In this document: piece by piece, positions 1-12,969 of the stretch
How positions within the stretch are numbered: the stretch's first letter is position 1
Layout of the letters: each line of letters opens with the position of its first letter
Position numbers and translations under genes: made by a program
Notes under the pieces: model-generated
What the model saw: only the letters and a program-made list of their open reading frames with translations
Told to the model about the DNA's origin: nothing
The model's database searches: none
DNA from: Copromyces sp. CBS 386.78
Lineage: Eukaryota > Ascomycota > Sordariomycetes > Sordariales > Sordariaceae
Length of the DNA: 64,000 nt
Assembly: GCA_030685235.1 (NCBI GenBank)
Contig: MU839099.1
Location: 456,489 to 520,488, forward strand
Direction of reading: 5' to 3'

Positions 1-471
1 TTCTGAGAACAAAAAAGACAAGAGACCTGTCTCAAAAGGAATTAGCGCAGAAGGGCACATTCGGCGCTTAGCACCGACTATTCTGGGCTTTTTCGCCCTC
101 AGAGGCCAATCAGCAGCCAGAAGCGCCCTTTTACAGTAATGGGCTTCCACGACAGAATTTTTAGCCAATCGCGTGTTAGACCGTCGCGGTTGCCCCGCTT
201 TCCAAGTCTTGTCACTTGTCGTGACTCTGCAGTTCCACTTCCTCGCCCAACTCGACCTTTCCACTTGCTGTTCCGCCTTTTTCACGAGAGAGGAAGGGAA
301 CAGCCAACCAACAAGCCAACCACCACGGCCACATCCCATCTCCAGCACCTCATGGCACCCCGTCCACTGCCCGTCGACCGCCCGTCCAGTCGACACCCTT
401 TTGGCGTGCTCCATGCTGGCTTGACACGCATTTCACACCTATACCACACTAGACCCTGCTAATTTTGTCCT
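1..471. other. Intergenic sequence left of the copia element
   Basis: Normal-composition host DNA up to the target site of the retrotransposon. Short open frames on the plus strand lack domain similarity, splice-linked extensions or a convincing start context, so I call no gene. It may be the flank of a gene lying outside the window. Confidence 0.5.
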
Positions 472-476
472 CATAG

Positions 477-656
477 TGTCAGATGTGACTGTGCAGAATT
501 GATTGATTGAAGAGTGTGTGTAATTGACTCGCCCAGAAGGTTTGGGGGGTGCTGGAGTATCCCAGAGGGACCCAAAAACCAGTAATCTAGAGGGCTGGGC
601 GGCTAACCCAGATTAAGTATAGCCAGAAACCTAAATATCCACCCTCTAATCTGACA
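477..656 (-). repeat. Left LTR (3' LTR) of the copia element
   Basis: Starts TGTCAGATG and ends ATCTGACA, giving an 8-bp terminal inverted repeat TGTCAGAT/ATCTGACA. It aligns without gaps to 5834-6013, with about 13 differences by my reading, all transitions. It keeps normal GC content although the element body is AT-rich. Confidence 0.95.
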
Positions 657-3600
657 TACCCCCTCACTTACAAACCTTCCTAAAATAGGGCAAAAGTAAA
701 GCTATTTACAATTTTCTCTCTTCTAGTATATTAATCTCCCTAATTAAATTATAAGTATCCTCTAGAATATTATCGGGAATTTCTCTCCTAATCTTTATCT
801 CTTTTCGAACCGGCGCGTTCACCATCCCTATCAACTCCTGGAACTTTTCGTAATCTAACTATCCTAATACCTTTATTAAGCCGTTTACTAGCATTTTCTT
901 TATTTCTAAATATTCGATTATAATCCTTCCTTCTATAATCTCCTATTATAATTAATAACAATAAATATCGATATACTTTAATTTAATTATTAATTGTAAT
1001 ACTTTAACGGTTAGAATATAGATTATTTAAGTATTATTATAGCCGATTACAGGTATTTCCTAATTAAGGGGAATTTTAATTTCCTTATATAAATATATAA
1101 TAGCGATAGCTTCCTTTACAACGTTAGAAATTAATAATAATTCTACTTCGGTAATTAAAGTTAATACTATTTTCTATGTAATAGTACCCTAGTAAATAAA
1201 ATTATTAAATAATTTAATTGTAAAACTATATAAGCTTTTCCAATCTAGTATATTATCGGCGTATAAAATATTTAAAGCTATTTTAAATTTTAATAACGAT
1301 TTAAAGTAAAGAGAGAGATTTGGATAGAGTTAAAGGTAATATAATACTTTATTAATAACTTTATAATATTAAAGATTAAGATTATAATTATAGTAAATTA
1401 AACGGTTGGCTATAAAGGCGATATTTATTTTAATAATTATTATAATGTATATTATTAATCCGACGACGATTTAATAATCCTATATTTTATCGAAGGTAGC
1501 TACGTTATCGTAGGGCAAAAGTTCTTCGTTACTTATTAGAATAAAGGCGAAGGTATAAAGATTTTTAATAAATTTAATAATTTTATAAATATATTCCCGT
1601 TGAAATAATTAGATTAATCCTATTTCTTAATTTCGAATAATTTTAATACCTAAAAATTATTAGAAGTTATTACCCCCTATAAATTTATACTTTTCCTTTA
1701 GATTCTTTATTATTTAATTAAATTTATCGTATAATTTCTAATCGAAAGTAAATATAATATCGTTAATATAGTAAAAAATTAGAATCTTACCGCGTTTAAA
1801 AATATACAAGTCTTCGAATAATAATTAGAAACCTATATTCTTAAAAATACTATTAAATTCTCGTTACTAAAGTAGAAGAATATATTATAGATTATAGAAA
1901 GCTTTAAGTAGTTTAAATACCATATAATATTTTCGATATTTAAGGGGTATACGTATATAAATCTCTTTATTAAAATAGGCGTTAACGAAAGTATTTATAG
2001 TATTGTATTAAATAAGCTCGAAATTAAATTTAACGGTATAAACGATAATAAATTGGAAAGAACGATTAGTTAACGTAGAGGCGTACGTTTCTTTCCCGTA
2101 ATAATATTATTAATTATTTCTAATTATAAGGCGAATTTTTACCTTTTAAAAACGGCTATATTTATTGAATTTATATACGTATATTTATATATAATTAAAA
2201 ATCTAAGTACTTTTAGTACGAAGGATATCTTTATTAATTTCTATTTATAATTTTATTTCCTTATAGCTATTAAAATATATTTCTTTTACTTATTAAAAAA
2301 AAGTTTCTTAATTCGTAATATTCTAAATTGTAATAAATCTTTAGGACGGGGGGTAAATTTTAATATTTAATAAAATTTAGCCGGCTACCTTTAGTAATTA
2401 AATAATTAATTTCTATTTTTATAATAATTTTACCCTATTTCTAGCCTATTAATTGAATGAATTTCCTAACGTTAAAGGTAATTTCCTATAATTTGAAAAT
2501 TAGGAAGGAAATAGGCTCTAGTAGGTTAATAATAAAATTAATAGAAAGAGCGGTTAGTAATATATTTAGAGGGGTAGGATATTTAAATATAAAGTCGAAA
2601 AATATTTTATTTTAAATGTTAGGCTTAATTAAATTAAAATTAATAATATTATTATTATTTATTTATAATTTATTATTAAAGAGCGACGGTAGTAATTAAG
2701 TAAAACTATTATCTTCTATATTTTAAATTGTATTAAAAGGTTTAAAATACTATATAAATAATTAAAATAGGTAATTGACTTTATTAAATAAATTAAAATT
2801 TTTATCGCTAATTAGCCTTAACCCTTCCTTAATTTCGTTAAAGTTCCCTAAATAGATTGAACTTTCGTTAAATAATATATTATAAGTATAAATAATATAA
2901 TTTACTTACAGGTTCTAAATTTAGTAAATAGACGAAATAATATAACCGACGAAATAATTAATTTATATTTTTAATTAGAATTTCTTTCGTCGTTATTCCT
3001 TTTTCTAAGTAATTCTTATTATTGCGTAAATTTTATAATCGTAAATATATAAATAATTAAAATCAAGTTTCCGGGGATTAGTTTATACCCCTTTACAGTA
3101 GGTTACGAAAGTATAAAACCGTTCGTAAGAAAATTTTTAATTGTAAAGATACTTAGGCGATCGGTTAATAAAGTAGATTACTATTAAAACGATTTAAGGT
3201 TAGAAGTTATAAGGAAAATAGGAATTATTTATTATATCGCGCGCTTTTTCTTTAATTATACCCCTTAAGCGCTTAATATTCCTATTTTAAATTTAAATAT
3301 TAAATATTAAAAGTTCGAAAATAATAAAGCGAATAGTTAATTTATCTTTAATATATTAATTATTAAATTTATTATTGTATTTAATATATTTAATTTTAAT
3401 ACTATATTGGTAATTAATTATATTGATAATTAAAAATAGTCCTTTAATAATAGTTTCTACTATACGTATCGCTATATAAATATCCTAAACGAATTTAATT
3501 TATCGATAAATAATAAGTATTACGTATTTAAAACTTCCTCTCCCTTATTCGTATTCGAAAAAGACGATAGCGAAACGTTTTCTTAATTTAAAGTTTTAAT

Positions 3601-5833
3601 TATATAATTTTCGTATAATTTATTATTTAATTTTAAATATATTACATACGTCGTACTAATAAATTGTTAGTCCTTTAAATCTAGCGCTTTTAATATTATA
3701 AAAGTATTCGAAAGTTTATAGATTGTAATAACCGAACTATTCGTATTAGAATTAAATAAGTATTTTATACGCGCGACGGTTAATATAAGAATTAAAACGG
3801 TTTCGTCGAACGAAAAAAGTAATATAGTTAAAGGAGAAGGGAAAGTATTCGAAAATTATTTAATAATAAATTTCTTAAAGGAAATAAAAAATCGACTTAT
3901 TTAACCGACGAAGGTAATTACTAAGTAATTTATAATCTTAATAAAAACCCTACTTTCGAAGTAAGCGTAAAAATATAAAATTTATAATAAAGTTAAGGTA
4001 GAAGGCGACTTCTCTTAACTATAACCGTAGAATTCCCTTCTCTCCCTATATTTCTATATTAATAATTTTAAAACCCTTAATAAATATCTAAGAATTTCTA
4101 ATTTAAACGTAATTCTCTAGGGACGCTATTCGAAATATAAAAAAATAATTAATCTTATTAAAAATATAAAGGGAAGCCTTAGAATTGAAGATCGCTAAAT
4201 TCTTAAAAGGGTAAATATTCCCTCCGTTACTTATATTAAAAGTATTTTATTTAATAAGAAATACTAAATTATAAATACCGATTTCTTATCGCCTTTAAAT
4301 CCTTAAAGTAAAAATTTATATAAAGGTAATAAAACGGTCCCGTATTTAATTCCTAGCCTTTTTTACCTTTTTACTAATCTCGGGAAACTTTTTAAAATTC
4401 TTATTAATAAGTTTTTAAATAGAATTATTAAACTTCTAAATAAGGTTATTTCTTATTTTAAATATTAAATACTAATAGCGTATTATTAAATAAGGGCTTC
4501 GTTCGTATATTTTATATAATAGCGTAAATCCCCCTCTCTTTTTTGGCTATAAAGAATTATTTATATTTTTATCCGCGCCGCGTTTCTTCTTTATATATAC
4601 TTTCCGCTTCTTTTTACAATTAGAATTAGGAGCGTCTTTCCTTTTAAGTATAAGCTCTTTCGAATTAAATTAATTAATACCCTAAGCGCTACGAATTATA
4701 ATTTTCTTACCGGCTAGTAATATAATATATTCTAATATACTAACCCTTTTAAAGTTAACGGATATATCCTTATAATTTAAGTACGAATTTTCTAAATCGC
4801 AATTAAACTTCTAAATATTATTTATTTAAATAAATTTATATTCGCGGATTATATTAATAAAATCGGTAAATTATAAAGTAGGGGAAATAATTTTATTAAC
4901 GTTTAATTTCTTACTATTAGCGATAAAGATTTCCTAATTTAAAATCTACTTCTTAAAATCCTTAGGTTATTTCTTAGTAATTTCTTTAATAAAGGCCTAG
5001 TATTTTCGCCGGGCGGTAGCAATTTAATCGATAGGGCAATAATTAATTTAGTATTTAATTTATTTTAATTATTCACAAATAAATTTATCCTACTCGAAAG
5101 TAATATTAGCGAAATAATTAATAATATAAGTATTTATTTAACTACGGATTCTCGTATTAATATTATTGAAGTCCTTCTAATATTTATAGCGGGTATTATA
5201 TATATTATTAACCTAATTGTAAATAGCCTTTCTTTTTATAGTAAAGTTTGTAGCAGGGTTAATTATTATATCCTCCCTAATATCTTATTCGGTATAATAT
5301 TTATCTTCCTCTTCAAAATTTTCTTCATCGTTAAAATTTTCCCTAATTTCTTATTGGAATTAAGTAGTAGCGGCAACGGTAATTTCAATACCGTTTTCGT
5401 TAATTTAAATCTAAATTTAAATTTAAATTTAGGCTATAATAATATTTATTGTAATTATTGTAATAGTTATTGCTATGACCTTCTTAATTCGGATTCCTCT
5501 ATTAAATTTAATAAATTCTTTCTTGGCCGTTAGTATATAATCTTTTATAAATTTTATAAGGAAGAAATCTTCCGGCTTAGGAAGTAGGACCTTCTAAATT
5601 ATAAGCCCTTCCTTAAATAACTAATTGCCGAAGTCTTAATTACTTCTAATTAGTCGCTTAAGGGCTTCGTACTAGTTAGGCTAGTCGCTTTGGGTCCTAA
5701 GGACGACCGTAATAGCTTTATTAGTAGATTTCTTTAATAGAGATATAGTTAACGTTATTAGTTTCGTAGGGATATTGTTTATATCGGTTATTGTAACGCT
5801 TCTTGTCGTGAATACGCAAATCAGATTGTTAAT

Positions 5834-6013
5834 TGTCAGATGTGATTGTGCAGAATTGATTGATTGAAGAGTGTGTGTAATTAATTCGCCTAGAAGGTCT
5901 GGGGGGTGCTGGAGTATCCCAGAGGGACCTAGAAACTAGTAATTTAGGGGGCTGGGCGGCTAACCCAGATTGAGTATAGCCAGAAACCCAGATATCCACC
6001 CTCTAATCTGACA
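5834..6013 (-). repeat. Right LTR (5' LTR) of the copia element
   Basis: Same length and termini as 477-656 and followed at once by the CATAG target duplication. In the minus-strand sense this is the promoter LTR. The primer-binding site should lie just left of 5834 but is too mutated to assign to a tRNA. Confidence 0.95.
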
Positions 6014-6018
6014 CATAG

Positions 6019-6920
6019 CTCGTCCTGGCCACTGCATCACTGGACAGGCATCCGAATGCACACCATCGAGGCCATGAATGGAGGACATGCCATGGAGGAC
6101 ACCATTAATGACGGTACCTACACCCTTGAACCATGCCCGTCAGGCTTAATGGGCCGGGGGGGCTATACCCCGTAGCGGGAGACCACACCCTTCTCGCCGA
6201 GCAGAGTGAGACCGAGAGACGAGTCCTTTTCTCTTTCTCCTCTCTCCGCTCTCTCTGTGCTACGGCCCGGAAAAAGATTCGACTCTGGACGGTATACCTG
6301 CTGCACTGTGCCTGTCACCGGTGACTGCTGCCACTGTCACTGACTGGCCCTGTCCTCAACATCAAATCCGTCCATGAGCCGATCTGGTTCTGTTGCTGCA
6401 ATCCATCCCATATCACACATCCCATCCCGTCTCGTTTTTCACCTATCCCAACAGGGGCACCCCCCAGTTCGCCTTTTCTTCACGCCCAGACATCGATTGG
6501 AGACCAGTGTCTTCTGGCCCGTGGCTTACATAGGTACTATACCTGCACCGCACCGCTGAGGTTACCTCGTTACCCTCCTCCACAGCTTGAAGCGCTTGCC
6601 GACATCGTGGGTTGACCATCGATTCGCCCTACATAACTCTCTGTCGCTGTCCGTCAACGTCTCACAGTCGACCTTCCTCCTGGTTCGGCTTCTTTCACTG
6701 TGACCACGCGGGTTATACCACAAAAAGTCACATGTTCAATCCATCTTAAATCTGCCCGGTTCAGCGCATCCTTCAGCGCAGCGTAGCGATATCGAGGATA
6801 CAAAAATCGGCACTGCCGGCAGCGGCAAAAACTCTACGAAAAAAGTGGCTTCAGGCCGCCATTGATATATACCCCTCGCCTGTGTCACCCCGAGACCCCT
6901 TAGGGGACATCTCAACCACC
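6019..6920 (+). promoter_or_regulatory. Upstream region of the SAM-PH gene
   Basis: About 900 bp between the copia element and the first coding ATG. Pyrimidine-rich blocks (for example 6220-6250) suit a fungal promoter and 5' leader. The short frames here have no features of real genes. The transposon sits less than 1 kb from the start codon, so the proximal promoter is probably intact but distal elements may be displaced. Confidence 0.4.
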
Positions 6921-9647
6921 ATGACTGCCAACATGGTAAGCAACATCAACATGTCCTTAAGATCAGCGACGCCGAGTGCTCACTATAAGCTGCAGGACAA
7001 CCTACACTATCATGTGCGGGAGCATGACCGCCACAACGAAATGCGCCAAAAGACCGGCTCTCGGGCCGAGAGCTTCTTCTCCACCAACAATGTCAAGGAC
7101 AGGCCAAACTCAGTATACACCGAATTCATGGAGTCAGACTGGGAGATGGAGGAGGACGATATCTACAGCGATATGGAGGATTTGGCTCATGATGACGAGG
7201 TCTCGCCTCGCAACAGTATTGGTTCAGTAAGTCACTTGCACCTATTCTTACAAGTCCGTGATACGGACCGCTAACAAAGACCAAAGTCAAAATCGGGCGG
7301 TCAACCAAGTTTCACAACCATGTCTTCCTATGATGAGGTTCAAACACCAAGATCAGTGCGCCAAAGAGGAGGGTTCCCGTTCCCACACGAGGAGATGAAG
7401 CAAGTGGAAGGTCCCAGAGGACCTCATCTTTTTCGCAGCTCCGTATCCTTGCACTCCATCGAATATCAGAACGCCTTGACCCTATCACCGATTACGGAAC
7501 GGAAGGCCCAAGAACATGACCACTTTCTGCAACATACCGTTCATCTTACGACCCTTCCATCTAGGAGCAAGCGCGACTCCGGGCCCTTCCGATTCACCGA
7601 CGTGGAACTCGACACACGAACTCTTCCCCAATGGACCCCTGAGATGGTTGCCCAATGGATGTTCAACGCCGGCGTTGAGCTTACTACCTGCGAGAGATTT
7701 GTGGAGAACGATATCACAGGGTCTATCTTGATCACACTAAAGTTTGAGGATCTTAAAGAGCTTGGAATCACATCCTTCGGCATGCGAACAACGGTCTGGA
7801 ATGAAATCCACTCCATGAGGAACATCCAGAAGCCGGACCCTCAGCCCGAAACTCCGATTGAGGATGAGCCGGACTGCAAGGTTGAAAGAGAGCTGCGGAG
7901 GAACGAAAGCGTGAACAAGCCCAAGAGGAAGGCGAGCAAAGTGAGGCCAAAGATCAATGACGTGATTTCTCCTCTCGAGTCAGTCTCCATTGTTGGCATT
8001 GAGCAGCTCATGCCCAAGCCTCACAGCTGCTCCAAGGGCGAGAACTGCGCCAAGTGGAAGCGGAACCAGAAGATGATTGAGGCGTTCAAGAAGGACCACC
8101 CATTTGTCAACATGGATGAAGGCGGTTTTATTATGGTTGCGGGTAATCCCGGAAACCCGCAGACGGCTGAGGCTATCGACCCCTTTCGTCCTGTCTCAGA
8201 CGCCATCCCGTCGGTTGTGGCATCCTCAGACGTTATGGGACCTGGAGATCAACCAACTCTACAGTATCTCCAGGAAGCCACCCTGCGCAATGTCATGTCG
8301 CGGGATCCCCAAGACAACGTTCGTCAATTCCTTGACTTCCAGAACCATCATACGGTTGGCTCAAGTGAGGTCCCTCCGACACCACCGTTCGAGCTATACC
8401 CCCAACAGCAAGCTCAAGGCCCTCATGCGAGGTTGCGTGCTCTTCCTAGGCTGGCCATCCCTAATGAGGGTGGCGCTGTAGCTGGGCCCGTATCGGCTCG
8501 TGTACAGTCCGCTCGCCGTCAGTCGCAGGTAATTCCTTCGTATCGTGAGATGAGCGATCACTCTGCTTCTTCCGAAGAAGCGACCCCGGTTGGCGTGTAC
8601 CGCTTCGGTACACCCTTCTCCGAGATGGATGTTCCGGTCACCATGACCTCCATCCCCATCATCTCTCGAGATGTTTCCCAGTCGGTTCCGCCTGACATGA
8701 ACTACCGCCATAACCCTGCCCCTCCGCGATCTATGTCTCGCGCCACTATCCGCCGACCCTCCTTCCCTGTCATGCCTGCGCTGGATGAGAACAGCATCGT
8801 CACACCCCTCACTGCCGTGCAACCACAGAACAAGTCTTTCTCTCAGAGAGCCACCACCCAGACACAGCGCCCTCTACAGCCCCCTCCCCGTGTGCAATAC
8901 CCATGGAGCCGGACCAACCGCACCACCTTTGAGCGCGCCATCGCTCCCATGCCTGGCTCCTCGGCAGTCATTGCCCCAAGCAAGAGCGCCGGCACCAGTC
9001 CTACCGAGAGCCATAGAATCAGCAACAGCCCCAACAGCGGAAGCCGCCTCTCTCCCACAAGCACGCAGCCCACGGAAGACATGACGAACGGCGAGGCCGT
9101 CTCCTACCAAGGCCTCATGAAGAAGCGCAAGACCAAGATGCTCCGTCATGAGTGGCACGAACACTACTTCAAGCTCCGGGGCACCCGCCTGACCATGCAC
9201 AAGGACGCGGCCACGGCCAACAACAAGACGCTCGAGTACATTGACATTGACGACTACGCCATCGCCTGCAGCAGCAACGCCAATACCTCTAAGCTGAACG
9301 CCGCCTTCAAGGCCATGCACATCCGCCGCGGTTCCGGCGACGCCCATTCCAAGGATGACATCGCCGCCTTTAGCTTCCAGCTTATTCCCCAGGATGGCAA
9401 GGCCGCCGTCAAGGGGCAGCTGCGCAAGAGGGAGAACAGCATACCTGGCCCTTCGGCGTCGTCTGCGGCGGCGGCTAACGGGGCTAACACTATCCAAGGC
9501 GCCGTTAACGGCACCGGAAAGATGCACCACTTTGCTGTCAAGAGCAGAGATGAACGCATTGACTGGATGAGGGAGCTGATGCTAGCCAAGGCGCTCAAGC
9601 AGAAGGGCGAAGGCGCCGAGGTTGTCGTCAACGGCAGCATGATTTGA
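6921..9647 (+). CDS. SAM and PH domain protein (Boi/Pob1-like, no SH3 seen)
   Basis: Two exons, 6921-7226 and 7287-9647, joined by a 60-nt intron (GTAAGT...CTAACAAAGACCAAAG); 888 residues. The start ATG has a good context (CAACCACCATG); a GTG further upstream is not a eukaryotic start. A SAM domain lies at about residues 215-281 (WTPEMVAQWMF ... FEDLKELGI) and a PH domain at about 705-870 (YQGLMKKRKTKMLRHEWHEH ... AVKSRDERIDWMREL), with a low-complexity insertion inside the PH fold. Between them are a small basic motif with two cysteines (CSKGENCAKWKRNQK) and long Ser/Pro-rich disorder. SAM plus C-terminal PH is the layout of yeast Boi1/2 and fission-yeast Pob1, which act in polarised growth and exocytosis at the plasma membrane, but those have an N-terminal SH3 that I do not see. 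Role in cell polarity is therefore inference. Confidence 0.88.
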
Positions 9648-12600
9648 TATCTTTGTTTCTCTCTTTTTCACTGTTATACCCGCCTTTCGTTCTTTCTCGG
9701 GGTATTTACATCCTGGTTCTTGGTTTCTTCCAAAGAATCTCACCTCAACCTTCGCTTCTTTCTCTTGTTCTATTGCCCTGGAAAATGATGGTTGGGATAC
9801 CTTGAGATACCACTTTGTGCCGTTGAATGGCTTTTTTGTTTACATTTACCTCTGGATTTTTTTTTTTTTTTTTCTTCAAGCAACATTCAACGGCGTTTTA
9901 TATCCTCTGCGTGTGCTTTTTTGTGCTTTTCTTATGGTAGGATTGGAAGGGAAAGAGAAGTGTAAAAAGGGGTGGACATGGTAGATACAGGCTAGGTTGT
10001 GTACGGTCAGTCCATGGCATCAAAACATAACGCCTGATTCGGTGGGAACATGGGAACTGGGGAATCTTGGTTTTGCTTCTCACGATTTTACGACGATTTA
10101 TGACCTCTTCGATACCTTTCTCTTCTCCTCAAACTGTTCAGATTGTTCTTCTTTTTTTTTTTCAACTACTAGATATGATCGCCGTTTTTGAGTAGTGCAC
10201 GATTCTGACCATCTGGCAACATTTGGTGTGCATTTCACTCAGCGGCAAAACAGAAAAATCACAGAAACCTACACAAGGGGAGAATCAGGGAGAGAACAGG
10301 GGAAAGGCGCAGGGAGGGAGTGTCCGCCGCCACAAAGAAGCAGATCTAGATTGGGAACTAGCTAGTTAGTGACCTCTAGTTAGCGATGCCCGTAATAGGG
10401 AGAAATGAAGAAAAGTACAAATCACCATCACCTTTCTCACCATCTCAGACGCACCGTGATCATACGTCTTGATGTCATTCACATCTGTTTAGGTCGCCTC
10501 AGATCTTCCACGGCGAAACCTACGATACCACCATCGATAACCCGACGAGGCCCGGTCAACGACGCTAGGGGAGTCCGAAGGCAACGTTGGCCTTTGAACT
10601 TTCAATGAGGCGATAGCATGAACTTCAACCCAAGGGGGTTCTAGGGGCCCATTACAACGACCTTCTTTTGCCATCAGCAAGGTTCAACTTCGGAGTGTCC
10701 GCCCGAACACTCTAGCCATCTTCATGGTCACGGACAACCTTCAGTTTTCAGTAAGAGATCAGCAGACTGCGAGGCGACTCCCGTCTCGTCAAACCCTCAG
10801 GTATCAGTTCTTGAAGAGCCCAGGCGCATCACATGAACAAAAGTGGCTGTGTGTGTGTGGTCTAGCGCAAGAAAATGACAAGAAACGCTGCAAAGAGGGG
10901 TGGGTAGCAAGGAAGCGAGACAAGCAAAGTAGTGAGACTGAGAGAACGTTAGCCGCCGGAGAACGCTGTGCGCGCGTAGCAACATGACGGTATATGTAAG
11001 GTATGTGTGGATGGCAGAAAGGAAACACGGCGCTTAGCGGCAGGTGGGGAGTGTGGGACGGGACGTGTGACGGGAGTGATTGAGTGACGAGTGATGAATG
11101 CCAAGAAATGGTTCGGGTACGAGAGCAGGAGCACTTCAGGTTTCTTTCCTCCATCTTCCCACGTACTTCCTTCCTCCCACATTCAGTTTTTACGGCGGAT
11201 GTGTAAACGAAAACTGAGAAGGAACGAACATGGGACACTCTCGCATTGATTGCTCTTTCATTCTAGTAACTTTCGTCTTCCCCATTCAGGCCGTTCTTTC
11301 CACTTTGGGCACCAGTTTACACCTAGAGGTACTAGATCAAGCACACCATACCCACAGTGTCGCAACTTCCTTCTTCGGTGCGCACAGTGAATCTGGAGCT
11401 GAACCTACTAGGGTAGAAGATATTCACCAGAAGAAAAGGAGGCAACCGGGCCTCGACTACAGGCCATCCACTCGTCCGGGTGGCAATGAGACCGTGACGG
11501 CTTGATACTAGCCGGCCAGTTGGTCGGCCATCGGTCAAGTCTCCGAACTGCTGAGCAAACGGCGAGGTCCGCCAAGCCAGTGAGAGCAAATGTAATATCT
11601 GCTGACTGAGCCGAAAGAGCGAAGGAATGAAGGTGAGGTGGGGTTAGATGAATGAAGTCATTCCGGCCTCATCTGGGCCTACCCCCTGGCCTCAGGGCCT
11701 TGGGTCGCCTGCTGACGGGCGGTCTCTCTAGGTCCAACCCATTGCGAGGCCGGATAAGGTGATGATGATGGACTGTCAGATCAACTTAGTTGTCTCTTCA
11801 TTCCGTTCTTTGACTTTAGCCACGTGATGGTCGTGATCATGGCCAGAGGCAGCCAACAGTATCAAGGCAGCCAGAATGGGCGGTTCTAGAGAGTGGACAT
11901 ATCTGTTCAGCAGACCATGGGTTTCAAGCCGTGCCCGATCGATGATGAGCTCGCGATAACAAACTTCGCCCGGGCGTCGATTTTCCCCGGCTTCGATTGA
12001 TTCATGTGTATGAGCTACATTCGGCCGCCGGGGAATCCGGGGACCCGGGGACCCTGAAAGACGGGACGGGAATCTGGATCTTGCTCGCAACCAACCGACC
12101 AACCCAACTTAAGTTCCGGCCACCAACCGATGCCAAATATCATCAGCTGAGATTTTGTTGTAAAAATAATGATCTTCTCTGCTCCCCGTCCGCAAGAAAA
12201 GACGCGCGCGAGTAAACATGTAGTAAAGGAAGAAAAACTAAAGAATAGTCAACTGCCCGGCCTCGTGAGTGACCAACATAACATCATCGCCTTCTTCTCG
12301 TCTTCAGCGCCTACGCAGCGTCTAATTCTAGATGCCACAACAAAGATTCTAACAACGTCGAGAAACTTTCAAAATCAAACCGGGCTAAATACAAACTGAT
12401 TACAATGAGCGACCACGCCGGGTACCTAGGTGGTACCTTCACTGACTTTAGGAACTCGGGGTCCAGTGACCTTGTTGACCGGTGACGTGCGGCGGTTTTG
12501 TCGTTCATTGTTCGTAACCAACAGGTAGTTACTTGAGCTGGCCGTTGGGCCAACACTGGCGCTTCGAAGTGGATGAAGAATGCCTTTGTTTGAATTGTAG

Positions 12601-12969
12601 CCGCGGGACCATGCTCGGTTCGTATGAGGCTCTGCGCCATCAACCGAAGCCTCATCGAATTGCTGGCTGTCCAAATATCCGACTTCGGGATGCGTACCCA
12701 GTTGGAATTGTTGGGTTGTGTAAACATCGCGAGTAAACAATAACACAAGGGTTAGATAGCAAATTGAGGTTTGGCTGAAGAAAAAGAAATGATTTTGAAA
12801 ACTCCTACTAGTAGATGATATAACAGACATGGTATCTCCAATCCATGATCGCAATACTGCATTTGCACTGAACAATGATGATGATTTGTATGTATGCAAA
12901 GCAACAACGCCGACCACAATCCAACCCCAACTTCTTCTACCCCTGAACCTTCTGTCAAGAAGTAAGCAT
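9648..12969. other. Intergenic region between convergent genes
   Basis: About 3.3 kb between the stop of the SAM-PH gene and the stop of nop14, which run towards each other. It holds T-rich runs (near 9860 and 10150) that fit 3' untranslated sequence. Several open frames of 60-145 codons occur, but their translations are Ser/His/Arg-rich, lack domains and do not join across splice sites. I see no supported gene; a non-coding transcript cannot be excluded. Confidence 0.5.

Larger units (their letters stand above)
472..6018 (-). mobile_element. Ty1/copia LTR retrotransposon, complete but RIP-eroded
   Basis: Two 180-bp LTRs (477-656 and 5834-6013) flank about 5.2 kb of AT-rich DNA, and the whole is bracketed by the direct repeat CATAG (472-476 and 6014-6018), a 5-bp target duplication. 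The element reads on the minus strand. The purine-rich GTGAGGGGGTA just inside the left LTR (minus strand) is the polypurine tract, so the left LTR is the 3' one. Minus-strand translation near 1.75-1.95 kb gives copia-type reverse transcriptase remnants, including RGKILIFYYINDII, where the expected YVDD has become YIND. A basic Gag-like stretch lies near 4.5-4.9 kb. Stops interrupt every domain; it cannot encode a working protein. The family resembles known copia-like elements of Neurospora heterochromatin, but I cannot name it from sequence alone. Confidence 0.9.

Noticed and set aside
8874..9530. 218-codon minus-strand open frame
   Set aside because: Antisense shadow of the PH region of the SAM-PH gene.
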